Positions 42,215 through 51,169 of a stretch of 62,150 nucleotides of DNA are shown here, one piece after another (positions within the stretch are counted from its first letter, which is position 1; the number at the start of each line of letters is the position of its first letter). The stretch comes from Candidatus Neomarinimicrobiota bacterium. Lineage in GTDB: Bacteria; Fidelibacterota; Marinisomatia; Marinisomatales; S15-B10. A model generated the notes under the pieces. That model saw only the letters and a list, made by a program, of their open reading frames with translations, searched no databases and had not been told where the DNA came from. The stretch covers positions 1-62,150 of the forward strand of contig JASLRT010000034.1 in the NCBI GenBank assembly GCA_030743815.1, in the 5' to 3' direction. A program made the translations under genes and the position numbers.

Positions 42215-43987
42215 TCAATTCTCTTCGACCGTTCCCCAAACCAGTCCTCTCTGCCGTTCAGCCGGCTCGGCTTTCGAGAAGAAGGTGACAGCTACGCCGA
42301 AAAGACCGCTCACTGCCACACCGAAACAGGCGCGCATAAACTTGAACTGATTCATCCCCGCGAGGAGGCTGTCGCCGCCCTCCGTCATTGGGACGCCATG
42401 GGCGAAGGGCGTGATGATCTGTGGCACGAACAGAGACAACACGATTGCCCCCATCCCGCCGATGAGCGTAGCGAGGGCGGCCTTCTGGGTGAAGCGTCGC
42501 CAGAAGACGGACAGCATGAGTGTCACCACGAGGGGAGGCGTAACCGCGGCGGTGAAGGCGCCGTGGGCCGCGTAGATGGTCTGGAAAGACATGAACACCG
42601 GCACGAGTAGAATACCAAGGATTGTGACGGCCACTGAACTGAGGCGCGCGGCCACAAGTAACTCCTTCTCCTGAGCTTCCTGGCGGAAGATTGGCCTGTA
42701 AACGTCATTCACAAACACCGCTGCCACAGCGGTGATGAGGGTGTCGACGGTGGACATGAGGGCGGCGGTGAGGGTGGCGAGAATGAGTCCAAAGATTCCC
42801 GGACGGCTCAGGAAGTGGGTTGCCATAAAAAAAGCTTCTGCCGATTCAGTACCCGGTGACAGAACGCCTGCTTGAACCAGCGCCCGCGCTACCCATCCGC
42901 CCGATGCCACCACAACAGCCGCCACAGGCATCAGAACCAGCACCACTGCCACCATGGCCTTGCGGCCATCAGCCACCGATCTCGCCGACAGAAATCGCAT
43001 AATGATCCCTTGATTCAGAAAGTAGAACATGGCCGTGTTGGCGATGCCGTCCTGCCAAAAGATGCCGACACTGGGGAACGAGGGATCGCTGTTGAAGTTC
43101 GGGAATGCCAGCCTGTGACTTCGCGGCAAGTGATGCCAGAAGTCATCAAATCCACCGAAATAGTTGACTCCGAGAAACAGAATCAGGATGCCAGTGACCA
43201 AGAGCATTACGCCCTGCAACAGGTCAGTCATGATGACGCTTGTCTGTCCGCCAGCGGTGACATAGATGGCGGAGATGGTTGCGACAATGATCGCTGCCGT
43301 AGGAATCGGCCAACCGAGAAGGATGTTCAGCACCTTCCCCATGGTGAAAAGATTCACCCCCACGTAGCCGATGAGGTAGATCAATAGATAGAATGTCACC
43401 CAGCGTCGTACCTTCGAATCGAACCGTCGCTCAAAGTACTCCGGAATGGAGGTGATTCGGGAAAAGTAGAGGATCGGCAGCCAGCCGAACAGGAAAAGCG
43501 GTAGCCACATCCAGTCGTTGAGATAGGTCTGCGAACTTCCGAGGCCATACTTGAAGGCTACCTGGCTGTATTTCACAAAGCTGTAAGAGCCCACCGTCGT
43601 CGCCACCAGAGAAAAAGTGATGATGGGCCAGCGGAAGCGCCGCCCGGCGAAAAAAAAGTCAGCCAGTGTCTTCTGGCGTCTGGCGAAGGTCGTCCCGACG
43701 ATGAGGATCAGAATGAAGTACGCGATCATGATGCCGTAGTCGAGGGGTGTGCCCATTGTTCCGACTGGCAACCAGAGTTCCCGGGAAATACCGGTTACTC
43801 CTTGGGACATGGAACCAAATTGAAGATAGCCCTGAAGGAGGGCGTAGAAGGCGAGGGCGAAAAAGAGAATGAGAAGATTACGCACCCCTTTGCCCGACAA
43901 TCCAACATATCCCTGCCGCCAGGCGAAGAAAAGTCCCGCAAAAAAGACTATGCCACCAAGACCATACTGATAGATGTAGGCAGACAT
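42215..43987 (-). CDS. Na+/solute symporter (SSS family) with extra N-terminal helices
   Basis: This 590-residue sodium:solute symporter begins with two additional hydrophobic segments (about 7-25 and 36-54) before the family core, which starts near residue 82 (DYGIMIAYFILILIVGTTFA). Core signatures include LADFFFAGRRFRWP, SITSIPEYFERRF-like RITSIPEYFERRF, TAGGQTSVIMTDLLQG and TAALMSTVDTLITAVAAVF. No soluble insertion is present at the place seen in the other symporter of this window. It is the third gene of a minus-strand unit with an M20 peptidase and an alpha/beta hydrolase upstream, with gaps of 31 and 16 bases. That suggests import linked to amide or ester cleavage products. The substrate is unknown. 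Confidence 0.9.
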   Translation of the reverse strand: MSAYIYQYGLGGIVFFAGLFFAWRQGYVGLSGKGVRNLLILFFALAFYALLQGYLQFGSMSQGVTGISRELWLPVGTMGTPLDYGIMIAYFILILIVGTTFARRQKTLADFFFAGRRFRWPIITFSLVATTVGSYSFVKYSQVAFKYGLGSSQTYLNDWMWLPLFLFGWLPILYFSRITSIPEYFERRFDSKVRRWVTFYLLIYLIGYVGVNLFTMGKVLNILLGWPIPTAAIIVATISAIYVTAGGQTSVIMTDLLQGVMLLVTGILILFLGVNYFGGFDDFWHHLPRSHRLAFPNFNSDPSFPSVGIFWQDGIANTAMFYFLNQGIIMRFLSARSVADGRKAMVAVVLVLMPVAAVVVASGGWVARALVQAGVLSPGTESAEAFFMATHFLSRPGIFGLILATLTAALMSTVDTLITAVAAVFVNDVYRPIFRQEAQEKELLVAARLSSVAVTILGILLVPVFMSFQTIYAAHGAFTAAVTPPLVVTLMLSVFWRRFTQKAALATLIGGMGAIVLSLFVPQIITPFAHGVPMTEGGDSLLAGMNQFKFMRACFGVAVSGLFGVAVTFFSKAEPAERQRGLVWGTVEEN

Positions 43988-44003
43988 CTTCAGAAACTCT
44001 GTC

Positions 44004-44795
44004 CTATCGGTCTAACCTGTTCAGAAAACCGGCCACGGCGTGGTTGAACTCCTCCGGTTTTTCTGCCGGCAGCCCGTGATAAGAATCTTCGATGACTACC
44101 AGTTCAGCGCCGAGCATTTGGGACACGTATGCTTCTTTCACGTTAAGGGGAGTATAATCGTGTTCTGCGGAAAGCACCAGCGTAGGCACATGAAGCTCCC
44201 CAAGCCGATCGCGAACACTCCATCCCGCCATAGACTTGAAAGCACTCAGGTAAGATTGCTTGTTATTCTCCGCCCACCGCTCGATGAAGACGTTCCGCAG
44301 TTCCTCCTGACTGTCCTTCGGAAACAGTCGGCCCGCCAGCACTTTACCCATCTTTCTCATCCCTAAAAGTCTCACGACGGTGTTCCGTTTCCACATTTCC
44401 ATCTTTTCGCTAAAGGTTCGAAAGAGAAGCTCCACAAAACTGTTTACCAGAACGAGACTTCTGACTCGATGGGGATGGTCCAGCGCAAACTGAAGCGCTA
44501 TCACACCGCCGAGTGAAAGCCCAACAACATGCAGAGACTCTATCTCCAACCCGTTTAGGAGAGCTTCAATATCCGCTGAAAACTGAAGAATACTGTATTG
44601 TTCTTTCGGTTTATCTGACTGGCCGTGCCCCCGAAGGTCGATCAGGATTACCCGATAGTCCGCCGAAAAGAATTTCGTCTGTGCCTCCCAGTCCCGCGTG
44701 CTGGAGCCAAGACCGTGAATAAACAACAGCGGCTCCCCAGTCCCGTGAATGTCGTAGTATAGATTGATCCCGCCAACTTCCACCTTTGCCATCAT
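44004..44795 (-). CDS. Cytoplasmic alpha/beta hydrolase
   Basis: This 263-residue protein has no signal peptide and is a standard alpha/beta hydrolase: LLFIHGLGSSTRDWEAQ near 24-40 (oxyanion), VILIDLRGHGQSDKP near 52-66, the nucleophile elbow VVGLSLGG near 91-98, the acid in LSAEHDYTPL near 209-218 and the His in DSYHGLPAE near 237-245. This resembles 3-oxoadipate enol-lactonase-like and related carboxylic ester hydrolases, but substrate cannot be assigned. It lies between the M20 peptidase gene (31 bases upstream) and the symporter gene (16 bases downstream), all on the minus strand. Confidence 0.9.
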   Translation of the reverse strand: MMAKVEVGGINLYYDIHGTGEPLLFIHGLGSSTRDWEAQTKFFSADYRVILIDLRGHGQSDKPKEQYSILQFSADIEALLNGLEIESLHVVGLSLGGVIALQFALDHPHRVRSLVLVNSFVELLFRTFSEKMEMWKRNTVVRLLGMRKMGKVLAGRLFPKDSQEELRNVFIERWAENNKQSYLSAFKSMAGWSVRDRLGELHVPTLVLSAEHDYTPLNVKEAYVSQMLGAELVVIEDSYHGLPAEKPEEFNHAVAGFLNRLDR

Positions 44796-44826
44796 TACCT
44801 CCTGAAGAGGGTCTCGAGCATGCGTA

Positions 44827-45975
44827 TCAATTCACCGATGACTGATCCATGCTGCTGATCAGCTTTTGTAGCGACTCATACACTCTCACTAAGCTGCTGA
44901 GACTCACCCACTCATCGACGGCGTGGGCACCGTGACCGACAGGACCGAAAAGGACTGAAGGAATTCCTGCCGCGGCGGCGAGGGCTGAATCAGCCCAGTA
45001 TGACATCCCTTTCAGCTCCGCCGATGGAGCCACAGACTGAAGGCGAAGGACGATTTCTGCATCGGCATCAAGACTGTGTGACGGACGGTAGAACAGTTCT
45101 TTTGAGTCGACAGAGTGATTTCCAGGGAAAGCGTTCGCAGCGTCCGCAACCCGCTTCAGCTCACGGTTGAGATCTTCCTTCTCCTCCCCCGGCAGTATCC
45201 TCCGCTCCCACGTCAGCCTCGATTCAGCCGCGATCACAGGCAGGGCGGAGCCTCCTTTGACGGTCCCTACGTGCAGTGTCGCGTGTCCCAAAAGAGGGTG
45301 TGGCGCGCGAGCGTGCAGCTCAGACTGGATCTCGGCAATTTCCGCTATGGCAGGACCCAGCGGCTGAGCAGCGTCAACTCCTTCCTCCGGCCGCGATCCG
45401 TGAGCTGACTTACCGGCAATCGTCAGCTCGTACCAGGCAAATCCCTTATGACAGATACCTATCTGCTCTTCTGTCGGCTCCATAAAGATGCCCGCAGACG
45501 GTAGCTGGGGGAGCGTCGGCAGCCAATCATCAATCAGCCGCTCCATGCCGAGACTCAAGTCTTCTTCGTCTACCACGAACGTTAGATGAATATCGCCCGG
45601 AGGTAAATGATCCGAAAAGTGTTCTGCCAGCGCCAGCATGATCGCCGCACTGCCTTTCATATCGTATGCGCCTCGACCGTAGAGTTTATCTCCATCCCGC
45701 CGCAAAGTGAAGGGATCGTCCATATTCTCAGTTCCCACGACATCCATGTGCGCATTCAGGAGAACGGACGGTGCACCGCCCGCTCCCGGGATAGTAGCCA
45801 CCACATTTGCCCGTCCAGAACCGCTATCTTGCACAGCCGGCGTCACTCCCGCGCTGCTCAATTCCGATGCGATGAATTTGGCAGCGCTCTTTTCACCAGG
45901 CCCCTCACTCCACGCCGGATTGACAGAATCACACGCCACTAACTCAGCTAACAGTTGCTCGAGACGGTCTTCCAT
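44827..45975 (-). CDS. M20-family metallopeptidase (ArgE/DapE/CPG2-like)
   Basis: This 382-residue cytoplasmic protein is an M20 di-zinc hydrolase. The metal and catalytic residues appear in order: LLNAHMDVVG near 72-81 (His, catalytic Asp), YGRGAYDMKGSAA near 93-105 (bridging Asp), VVDEEDLSLG near 130-139 (general-base Glu pair), and the late His in GPVGHGAHAVDEWV near 349-362. A dimerisation lid lies between. Family members cleave N-acyl amino acids or C-terminal amino acids. The gene heads a minus-strand unit with an alpha/beta hydrolase and a Na+ symporter, which fits use of acylated amino acids or short peptides. Confidence 0.92.
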   Translation of the reverse strand: MEDRLEQLLAELVACDSVNPAWSEGPGEKSAAKFIASELSSAGVTPAVQDSGSGRANVVATIPGAGGAPSVLLNAHMDVVGTENMDDPFTLRRDGDKLYGRGAYDMKGSAAIMLALAEHFSDHLPPGDIHLTFVVDEEDLSLGMERLIDDWLPTLPQLPSAGIFMEPTEEQIGICHKGFAWYELTIAGKSAHGSRPEEGVDAAQPLGPAIAEIAEIQSELHARAPHPLLGHATLHVGTVKGGSALPVIAAESRLTWERRILPGEEKEDLNRELKRVADAANAFPGNHSVDSKELFYRPSHSLDADAEIVLRLQSVAPSAELKGMSYWADSALAAAAGIPSVLFGPVGHGAHAVDEWVSLSSLVRVYESLQKLISSMDQSSVN

Positions 45976-46247
45976 ACTTTCCTTTTGTGCTCTAAGAGTT
46001 ACGTCTAGAATTGGTTAATACGCGGTAACCTCCTGAACAAGAAACGCAACCGGTCAGTCATCGATTAGATACCACACAATGAGCACTCAGAAAACTACGC
46101 TTGATCAAATAGAACGCAAAGGACAACCTTCACCAGCCGTCTGTGAGCCCGCCTTGGCGGGTCGCTGACGGCAAATCCAGGGTATACCCGCAAACCTGTC
46201 GGCGACCGCCCGCTATCGGGATCGGAATCACCGACGGATTCAAAATC
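45976..46247. other. Intergenic stretch with three hairpin-forming palindromes
   Basis: Between the M20 gene and the genes near 46248 there is no convincing gene. The right part holds three palindromes in about 75 bases: CCCGCC-TT-GGCGGG at 46148-46161, flanked by a further CGTC/GACG pairing; the perfect 10-base GGGTATACCC at 46180-46189; and CCCG-CTAT-CGGG at 46209-46220. None is followed by a clear T run. They may be REP-like intergenic repeats, protein-binding sites or RNA structures ahead of the pspC gene. No other copy was recognised in the window. Confidence 0.45.
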
Positions 46248-46340
46248 ATGCGCAAAAACGAACGGTTCGGCTTAGATTTCCTTACCCCCTTTACGCTGAT
46301 TCTGATGACGACTGGGGAGCTGATTCTACTTGAAACATGA
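46248..46340 (+). CDS. Possible 30-residue small protein overlapping pspC
   Basis: A plus-strand frame from the ATG at 46248 encodes MRKNERFGLDFLTPFTLIL and ends in a TGA at 46338-46340 that overlaps the pspC start by four bases (ATGA). The product would be about 30 residues with a hydrophobic centre. The ATGA coupling, common for real genes in this window, is the main support; no good ribosome-binding site was seen. It may instead be only a leader frame or chance. Confidence 0.32.
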   Translation: MRKNERFGLDFLTPFTLILMTTGELILLET

Positions 46341-46528
46341 AGCGTCTTTACCGAAACAGGCTGGAAGGAAAGATAGCCGGTGTCTGTGCAGGACTGGGTG
46401 AATACTTCGACGTCGATCCTGTCCTCATCAGGCTATTTTTTGTTTTTCTGGTACTTTGGCACGGTGCGGGCATCATCGCCTATATCGCCGCCTGGATCAT
46501 CGTACCGGAAAAACCAGTCTCTTCCTGA
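46337..46528 (+). CDS. PspC-domain small membrane protein
   Basis: This 63-residue protein is a minimal PspC domain: MKRLYRNRLEGKIAGVCAGL, then GEYFDVDPVLIRLFFVFL, and a single membrane segment near 36-57 ending in AAWIIVPEK. PspC belongs to the phage-shock envelope-stress response, where it senses or relays membrane damage. Stand-alone short forms like this are common outside Proteobacteria, often without PspA nearby; none is present here. It starts with an ATGA overlap on a possible 30-residue frame and lies 76 bases before the hydantoinase gene. Confidence 0.92.
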   Translation: MKRLYRNRLEGKIAGVCAGLGEYFDVDPVLIRLFFVFLVLWHGAGIIAYIAAWIIVPEKPVSS

Positions 46529-46604
46529 TCTCCGCCTAACTCCGATTTTCCTTTCGTCTATCGACATGGGGCGCAGTACATTCTGACCTATCACGGAGAA
46601 TTCA

Positions 46605-49600
46605 ATGCCCGCCAACCAGACGCACCGCAAATGGACCTTTTCCATCGATAGGGGCGGCACGTTTACTGACATTATCGGCGTCGGCCCTCAAGGCAAAATT
46701 GAGAGCATAAAAGTGCTTTCCCACTCCGTCGACTACACCGATCCAGCCATAGAAGGCATCCGTCGCATGATGGACCTCAAAACAGGGCAACCCATGCCGC
46801 AAAATCGCGTCTCACGAATAAGAATGGGAACAACCGTGGCTACTAACGCCCTGTTGGAGCGGAAAGGTGCGTCAGTAGCGCTGTTTATCACAAAGGGATT
46901 CCGCGATCTGCTACAGATCGGACATCAGGCCAGACCGGAACTGTTCAAGCTCGCTGTAAAGAAGCCGAAACAGCTATACCGCTGCATTAAGGAGGTGAAC
47001 GAACGGATAGATCACAGCGGCAGAATAATCAGGCAACTTGAAGCCTCCAAAGTGAGGGAGGATCTGAAACGAATCCGCCGCATGAGGATCACTTCGGTCG
47101 CCATTGTTTTGATGCACTCCTGGAAGAACTCTGAGCACGAGGAGTGTGTAGCGCAGATTGCGCGCGAGCTCGGTTTCAGGCAGGTGTCTGTCAGTCATGA
47201 GATCATGCCGCTAATCAAGATCGTCGGCCGGGGACAGACGACTGTGGTTGACGCATACCTGAGTCCTATTCTCATGCGTTACATCGATTCTGTCAGAGCC
47301 TTCACCGGCAGCATTCCACTGGAATTCATGCAAAGCTCCGGCGGCATGACCGACGCCGACTCTTTCACGGGCAAGGATGCCATCATCTCAGGACCGGCGG
47401 GAGGCGTCATCGGAGCGGCGGGCGTGGCGAAGGTGAACGGTCTGGACGAAGTTATCGCCTTCGATATGGGCGGTACTTCCACGGATGTGTCGCGCTCCTG
47501 CGGCCGACTCGAAACGGTCTTCGAGGTAGAAACGGGGGGCATCCAGTTCCAGGCGCCGAGCCTGAACATCAACACCGTAGCCGCCGGCGGCGGATCTATT
47601 CTCTGGTTCGATGGCCAGAAGCTTCGCGTAGGGCCTGAATCATCTGGAGCTGATCCGGGACCTGCCTGCTACGGCCTCGATGGCCCCCTATCACTGACAG
47701 ATGCCAACCTGCTACTCGGCCGGATTGTGCCGCAGTTCTTCCCAACCACCTTTGGCCCCACGCGAGACAGGCCACTGGACAGAACTGCCACTAAGGCAAG
47801 ATTCGATATCCTCACTGATGAAGTGAGCCAGGCCGCCTCTTCTCATCTGACGCCCCAGGAAGTGGCTCTCGGATGTGTCACAATCGCCAACGAAACCATG
47901 GCTAAGGCCATAAAGGAAATCTCTGTCTCTCGAGGATACGACGTGAGGACGCACGCCCTTGTCTGCTTCGGAGGCGCCGCTCCCCAGCACGCCTGCGCCA
48001 TTGCGAGAATTCTCGGAATCGAAACTGTTATAATCCATCCCTTGGCGGGATTGCTGTCAGCCTACGGAATCGCCACGGCCGTTCAACTTCGCTACGGAGT
48101 CAAGTCCGTTGTGGCGCTACTGGATAAGAAGCTCTATGCCACTCTCCAGACACAGTTCGATGATCTTTCAGAACCGTTGAGGCAGGAGTTGACTGAAGGC
48201 GGTACTCCCGAAGATCAAATCGAAATCAACCGCTATCTCGACTTGCGGCCTCTGGGGACCGACTCTTACCTGTCCATTCCCATGATGCCTTTCACAAGAA
48301 TCGCGGACGCTTTCGCCGATGTTCATGAGCAGCACTACGGATTCAGACCGATCGACGTTGAACTTGAACTGGTGAACATTCGCGTAGATGTCACAGGGCG
48401 CAGTGAGAAACTAAGTGAGGCAAAGCACAAAGGGCCGAGAACGTTTGCAGAGGCGAAGCCACTCCAAACATCTACATCCTATTTCACTGAAGGCGCTGTA
48501 AAGACACCTGTTTATCACCGCGATCACCTGCAGAACAACGTGGAAATCGAAGGGCCGGCTATCATAGTTGAGTCCTACTCCACAACTGTTCTTGAGCCGG
48601 GATTCTCGGCTTCAGTCAACGACTACGGTCACCTGATTATTACTCAGCACGAGAGAGAATCTAAGGAAGTCTCCGCCGCCCGCGATCCTGTTATGCTGGA
48701 AGTATTCAATCACCTATTTATGAGCGTGGCTGAACAGATGGGTCACACGCTGTGTAATACAGCCCACTCCGTCAATATCAAGGAGCGTCTCGATTTCTCC
48801 TGTGCTATTTTCGACTCAGACGGAAATCTGGTCGCAAATGCACCTCACATGCCGGTACATCTAGGAGCCATGGGCGAGTCCGTCAAGTCGATTATTGAGG
48901 CCAATACAGGGACGATGCAAGAAGGTGACGTTTACCTAATGAACAATCCTCACCGGGGCGGTTCGCATCTTCCTGATTTGACGACCATTGCTCCCGTCTT
49001 TGTCGACGGCGGAAAGCCGATCTTCTACACTGCCACCCGCGGGCATCACGCCGACATTGGCGGAATCGCGCCGGGCTCCCTGCCGCCCTTTGCAACATCA
49101 ATCGATGAGGAAGGTATAGTCATCGACAACTTCCTGCTCGTCCACTCGGGAAATTTCAGGGAACGTAAACTGCGGCTGATGCTAAGATCTTCCCCGTTTC
49201 CGGCACGCAATCCCGACGAAAGAGTCTCTGATCTGAGAGCCCAGATCGCCGCTGTCAATACGGGCATCCGCGAATTGAACGCTCTCGTTGAAAAATATAC
49301 GCTTGATACAGTACTCGCATACATGGGTCACATCCGCGAGAACGCCGCCGAATCCTTGCGATTGGCACTGGGGAAGTTCCTCGCCAAGGACGATCGGTTT
49401 GAGTCGCAGTTCGAAGATTTCCTCGATGGCGGCTCGCGCATCCGTGTCGCCATCACCATTGAAAGGGGAGACGATCCTCCCCACTCTCATAGCACCACGA
49501 TAGATTTTTCCGGCACGAGCCCCCAGCTGAAAGGCAACCTCAACGCTCCTATCGCCGTAACGAAAGCCGCTGTCCTCTACGTTTTCAGGACGCTCATCGA

Positions 49601-50252
49601 TGCCGAAATTCCCCTGAACTCAGGATGCCTGGAACCGATTGACATTCACATTCCTGAAGGTTCTCTTCTTTCTCCCAGCGACGAAGCGGCTGTTGTCGGC
49701 GGAAATGTGGAAACATCCCAGAGGATTGTTGACGTGTTGCTGGGCGCCCTCGGCGTAGCAGCGGCCTCGCAGGGGACGATGAACAACTTTGTCTTCGGCA
49801 GAATCGACGGTAAAGGAAAACAGTATTATGAAACTATCGCCGGTGGGTCAGGCGCAACCAAGAATCACGCAGGTGCTTCCGCGGTTCAGGTTCATATGAC
49901 TAACACGCGTGCCACCGACCCGGAAGTGCTGGAACACCGCTTTCCGGAGTTGCGATTGGAGCAATTTTCCCTGAGGCGCAGATCGGGCGGAAAGGGAGGA
50001 AACAGGGGCGGTGACGGTACTGTGCGGGAGATACTCTTCCTTGAGCCACGCAAAGTCTCGATCCTGTCTGAAAGAAGAGTGTATCCGCCTTACGGCATGT
50101 CCGAAGGTCGTCCGGGACGGAAGGGCAAAAATCTCCTCGTTACAGCGGAAGGCGCGGTAACTCAACTCAATTCCAAAGCGGAGAAGATCGTCCAGGCGGG
50201 CGAGCGGATTATAATCAAGACACCCGGAGGTGGGGGGTACAGAAGGGAATAG
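46605..50252 (+). CDS. Fused hydantoinase A/B (5-oxoprolinase-type) enzyme
   Basis: This 1215-residue cytoplasmic enzyme joins the HyuA and HyuB halves in one chain, as in 5-oxoprolinase and fused N-methylhydantoinases. These enzymes use ATP to open cyclic amides such as 5-oxoproline. The HyuA half has FSIDRGGTFTDIIGV near 10-24 and GTTVATNALLERKGA near 73-87. It continues with VIAFDMGGTSTDVSR near 284-298 and LVCFGGAAPQHACAIARILG near 452-471. The HyuB half starts near 690 (DPVMLEVFNHLFMSVAEQMG) and contains DFSCAIFDSDGNLVANAPHM, VYLMNNPHRGGSHLPDLT and late GGGGYRRE. Length fits the fused type (about 1200-1300). A GGAG lies ahead of the ATG. The gene appears to be transcribed alone. Substrate choice between oxoproline and other hydantoins is open. 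Confidence 0.92.
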   Translation: MPANQTHRKWTFSIDRGGTFTDIIGVGPQGKIESIKVLSHSVDYTDPAIEGIRRMMDLKTGQPMPQNRVSRIRMGTTVATNALLERKGASVALFITKGFRDLLQIGHQARPELFKLAVKKPKQLYRCIKEVNERIDHSGRIIRQLEASKVREDLKRIRRMRITSVAIVLMHSWKNSEHEECVAQIARELGFRQVSVSHEIMPLIKIVGRGQTTVVDAYLSPILMRYIDSVRAFTGSIPLEFMQSSGGMTDADSFTGKDAIISGPAGGVIGAAGVAKVNGLDEVIAFDMGGTSTDVSRSCGRLETVFEVETGGIQFQAPSLNINTVAAGGGSILWFDGQKLRVGPESSGADPGPACYGLDGPLSLTDANLLLGRIVPQFFPTTFGPTRDRPLDRTATKARFDILTDEVSQAASSHLTPQEVALGCVTIANETMAKAIKEISVSRGYDVRTHALVCFGGAAPQHACAIARILGIETVIIHPLAGLLSAYGIATAVQLRYGVKSVVALLDKKLYATLQTQFDDLSEPLRQELTEGGTPEDQIEINRYLDLRPLGTDSYLSIPMMPFTRIADAFADVHEQHYGFRPIDVELELVNIRVDVTGRSEKLSEAKHKGPRTFAEAKPLQTSTSYFTEGAVKTPVYHRDHLQNNVEIEGPAIIVESYSTTVLEPGFSASVNDYGHLIITQHERESKEVSAARDPVMLEVFNHLFMSVAEQMGHTLCNTAHSVNIKERLDFSCAIFDSDGNLVANAPHMPVHLGAMGESVKSIIEANTGTMQEGDVYLMNNPHRGGSHLPDLTTIAPVFVDGGKPIFYTATRGHHADIGGIAPGSLPPFATSIDEEGIVIDNFLLVHSGNFRERKLRLMLRSSPFPARNPDERVSDLRAQIAAVNTGIRELNALVEKYTLDTVLAYMGHIRENAAESLRLALGKFLAKDDRFESQFEDFLDGGSRIRVAITIERGDDPPHSHSTTIDFSGTSPQLKGNLNAPIAVTKAAVLYVFRTLIDAEIPLNSGCLEPIDIHIPEGSLLSPSDEAAVVGGNVETSQRIVDVLLGALGVAAASQGTMNNFVFGRIDGKGKQYYETIAGGSGATKNHAGASAVQVHMTNTRATDPEVLEHRFPELRLEQFSLRRRSGGKGGNRGGDGTVREILFLEPRKVSILSERRVYPPYGMSEGRPGRKGKNLLVTAEGAVTQLNSKAEKIVQAGERIIIKTPGGGGYRRE

Positions 50253-50374
50253 ACTACTCACGGTTCTGAATCACGTTTAGCTTCTCACCTGCTTTCCCTT
50301 GTCATTACTGAGCACGTTTAGTAATCTTGTCCGCTTGTTCTGAAGCACGACCACATTATGCAGGAGTGAATAAC

Positions 50375-51166
50375 ATGACCAGAGACTATAAGAATAGAGA
50401 GAAGTTCTACAAAGATTTCGATTTCCTCAACAGCTCCGAAGCCAGGCCGTCGCGACTGCTCGCCGAATATTTCGGACCGTTACGGATTTTCCGCAGGCGA
50501 AAGATTAAAGACACCATCGTGTTCTTCGGTTCAGCCAGAATCCCCTCACCTGAGGATGCGAAAAAGCCGGACAAAGGAGCAGAAAAGTCTGACGGCAATC
50601 TGCTCAATCTGGTAGAATATTATGAAGATGCAAGAAAACTGGCCTATCGTCTCACAAAATGGTCCAAGGGGTTGAAGCATTCTAAACATCGCTTTATTGT
50701 CACTTCCGGCGGAGGTGGAGGCATTATGGAAGCTGCCTGCCGCGGAGCAAGCGAGGCGTCCGGCTACGCCATCGGACTCAACATTTCACTGCCGTACGAA
50801 CCTCAGGGCAATCGTTATACCACCGAAGAGTTAGACCTCGAATTCCACTACTTCTTCATGCGCAAATTCTGGTTTCTCTATCTGGCGAAGGCGTTAGTCG
50901 TTTTCCCCGGAGGCTTCGGAACGCTCGATGAAATGATGGAGCTATCGACCCTGATCCAGACCGGCAAGATCAGAAAGAAAGTACCGGTAGTCATCTACGG
51001 CCCCGATTACTGGAACAAGGTGCTGAACTTCGATTACCTGGTAAAAGCAGGTACTATCTCAAAGGAAGATCTGAACCTTTTTCACTTCTCTGATTCCGTG
51101 GACGACGCCTATCAGTTTCTTACCAAGGAGTTGACGAAGACACATCTGAAGGGAAGAAACTTCTGA
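50375..51166 (+). CDS. LOG-family protein (nucleotide 5'-monophosphate phosphoribohydrolase-like)
   Basis: This 263-residue protein starts at the ATG at 50375 (MTRDYKNREKFY), with GGAG about ten bases before; an upstream TTG at 50327 has no such site. The LOG-fold core shows FFGSARI near 51-57, VTSGGGGGIMEAACRGA near 109-125 and the hallmark PGGFGTLDEMMEL near 182-194. In the family these motifs bind the ribose-phosphate and carry the catalytic Glu. Relatives cleave nucleoside monophosphates to base and ribose 5-phosphate, and plant and actinobacterial ones activate cytokinins. The N-terminal 45 residues are an added segment seen in the longer bacterial form. It lies three bases before the CotH-type gene. 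Confidence 0.9.
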   Translation: MTRDYKNREKFYKDFDFLNSSEARPSRLLAEYFGPLRIFRRRKIKDTIVFFGSARIPSPEDAKKPDKGAEKSDGNLLNLVEYYEDARKLAYRLTKWSKGLKHSKHRFIVTSGGGGGIMEAACRGASEASGYAIGLNISLPYEPQGNRYTTEELDLEFHYFFMRKFWFLYLAKALVVFPGGFGTLDEMMELSTLIQTGKIRKKVPVVIYGPDYWNKVLNFDYLVKAGTISKEDLNLFHFSDSVDDAYQFLTKELTKTHLKGRNF

Positions 51167-51169
51167 TTA

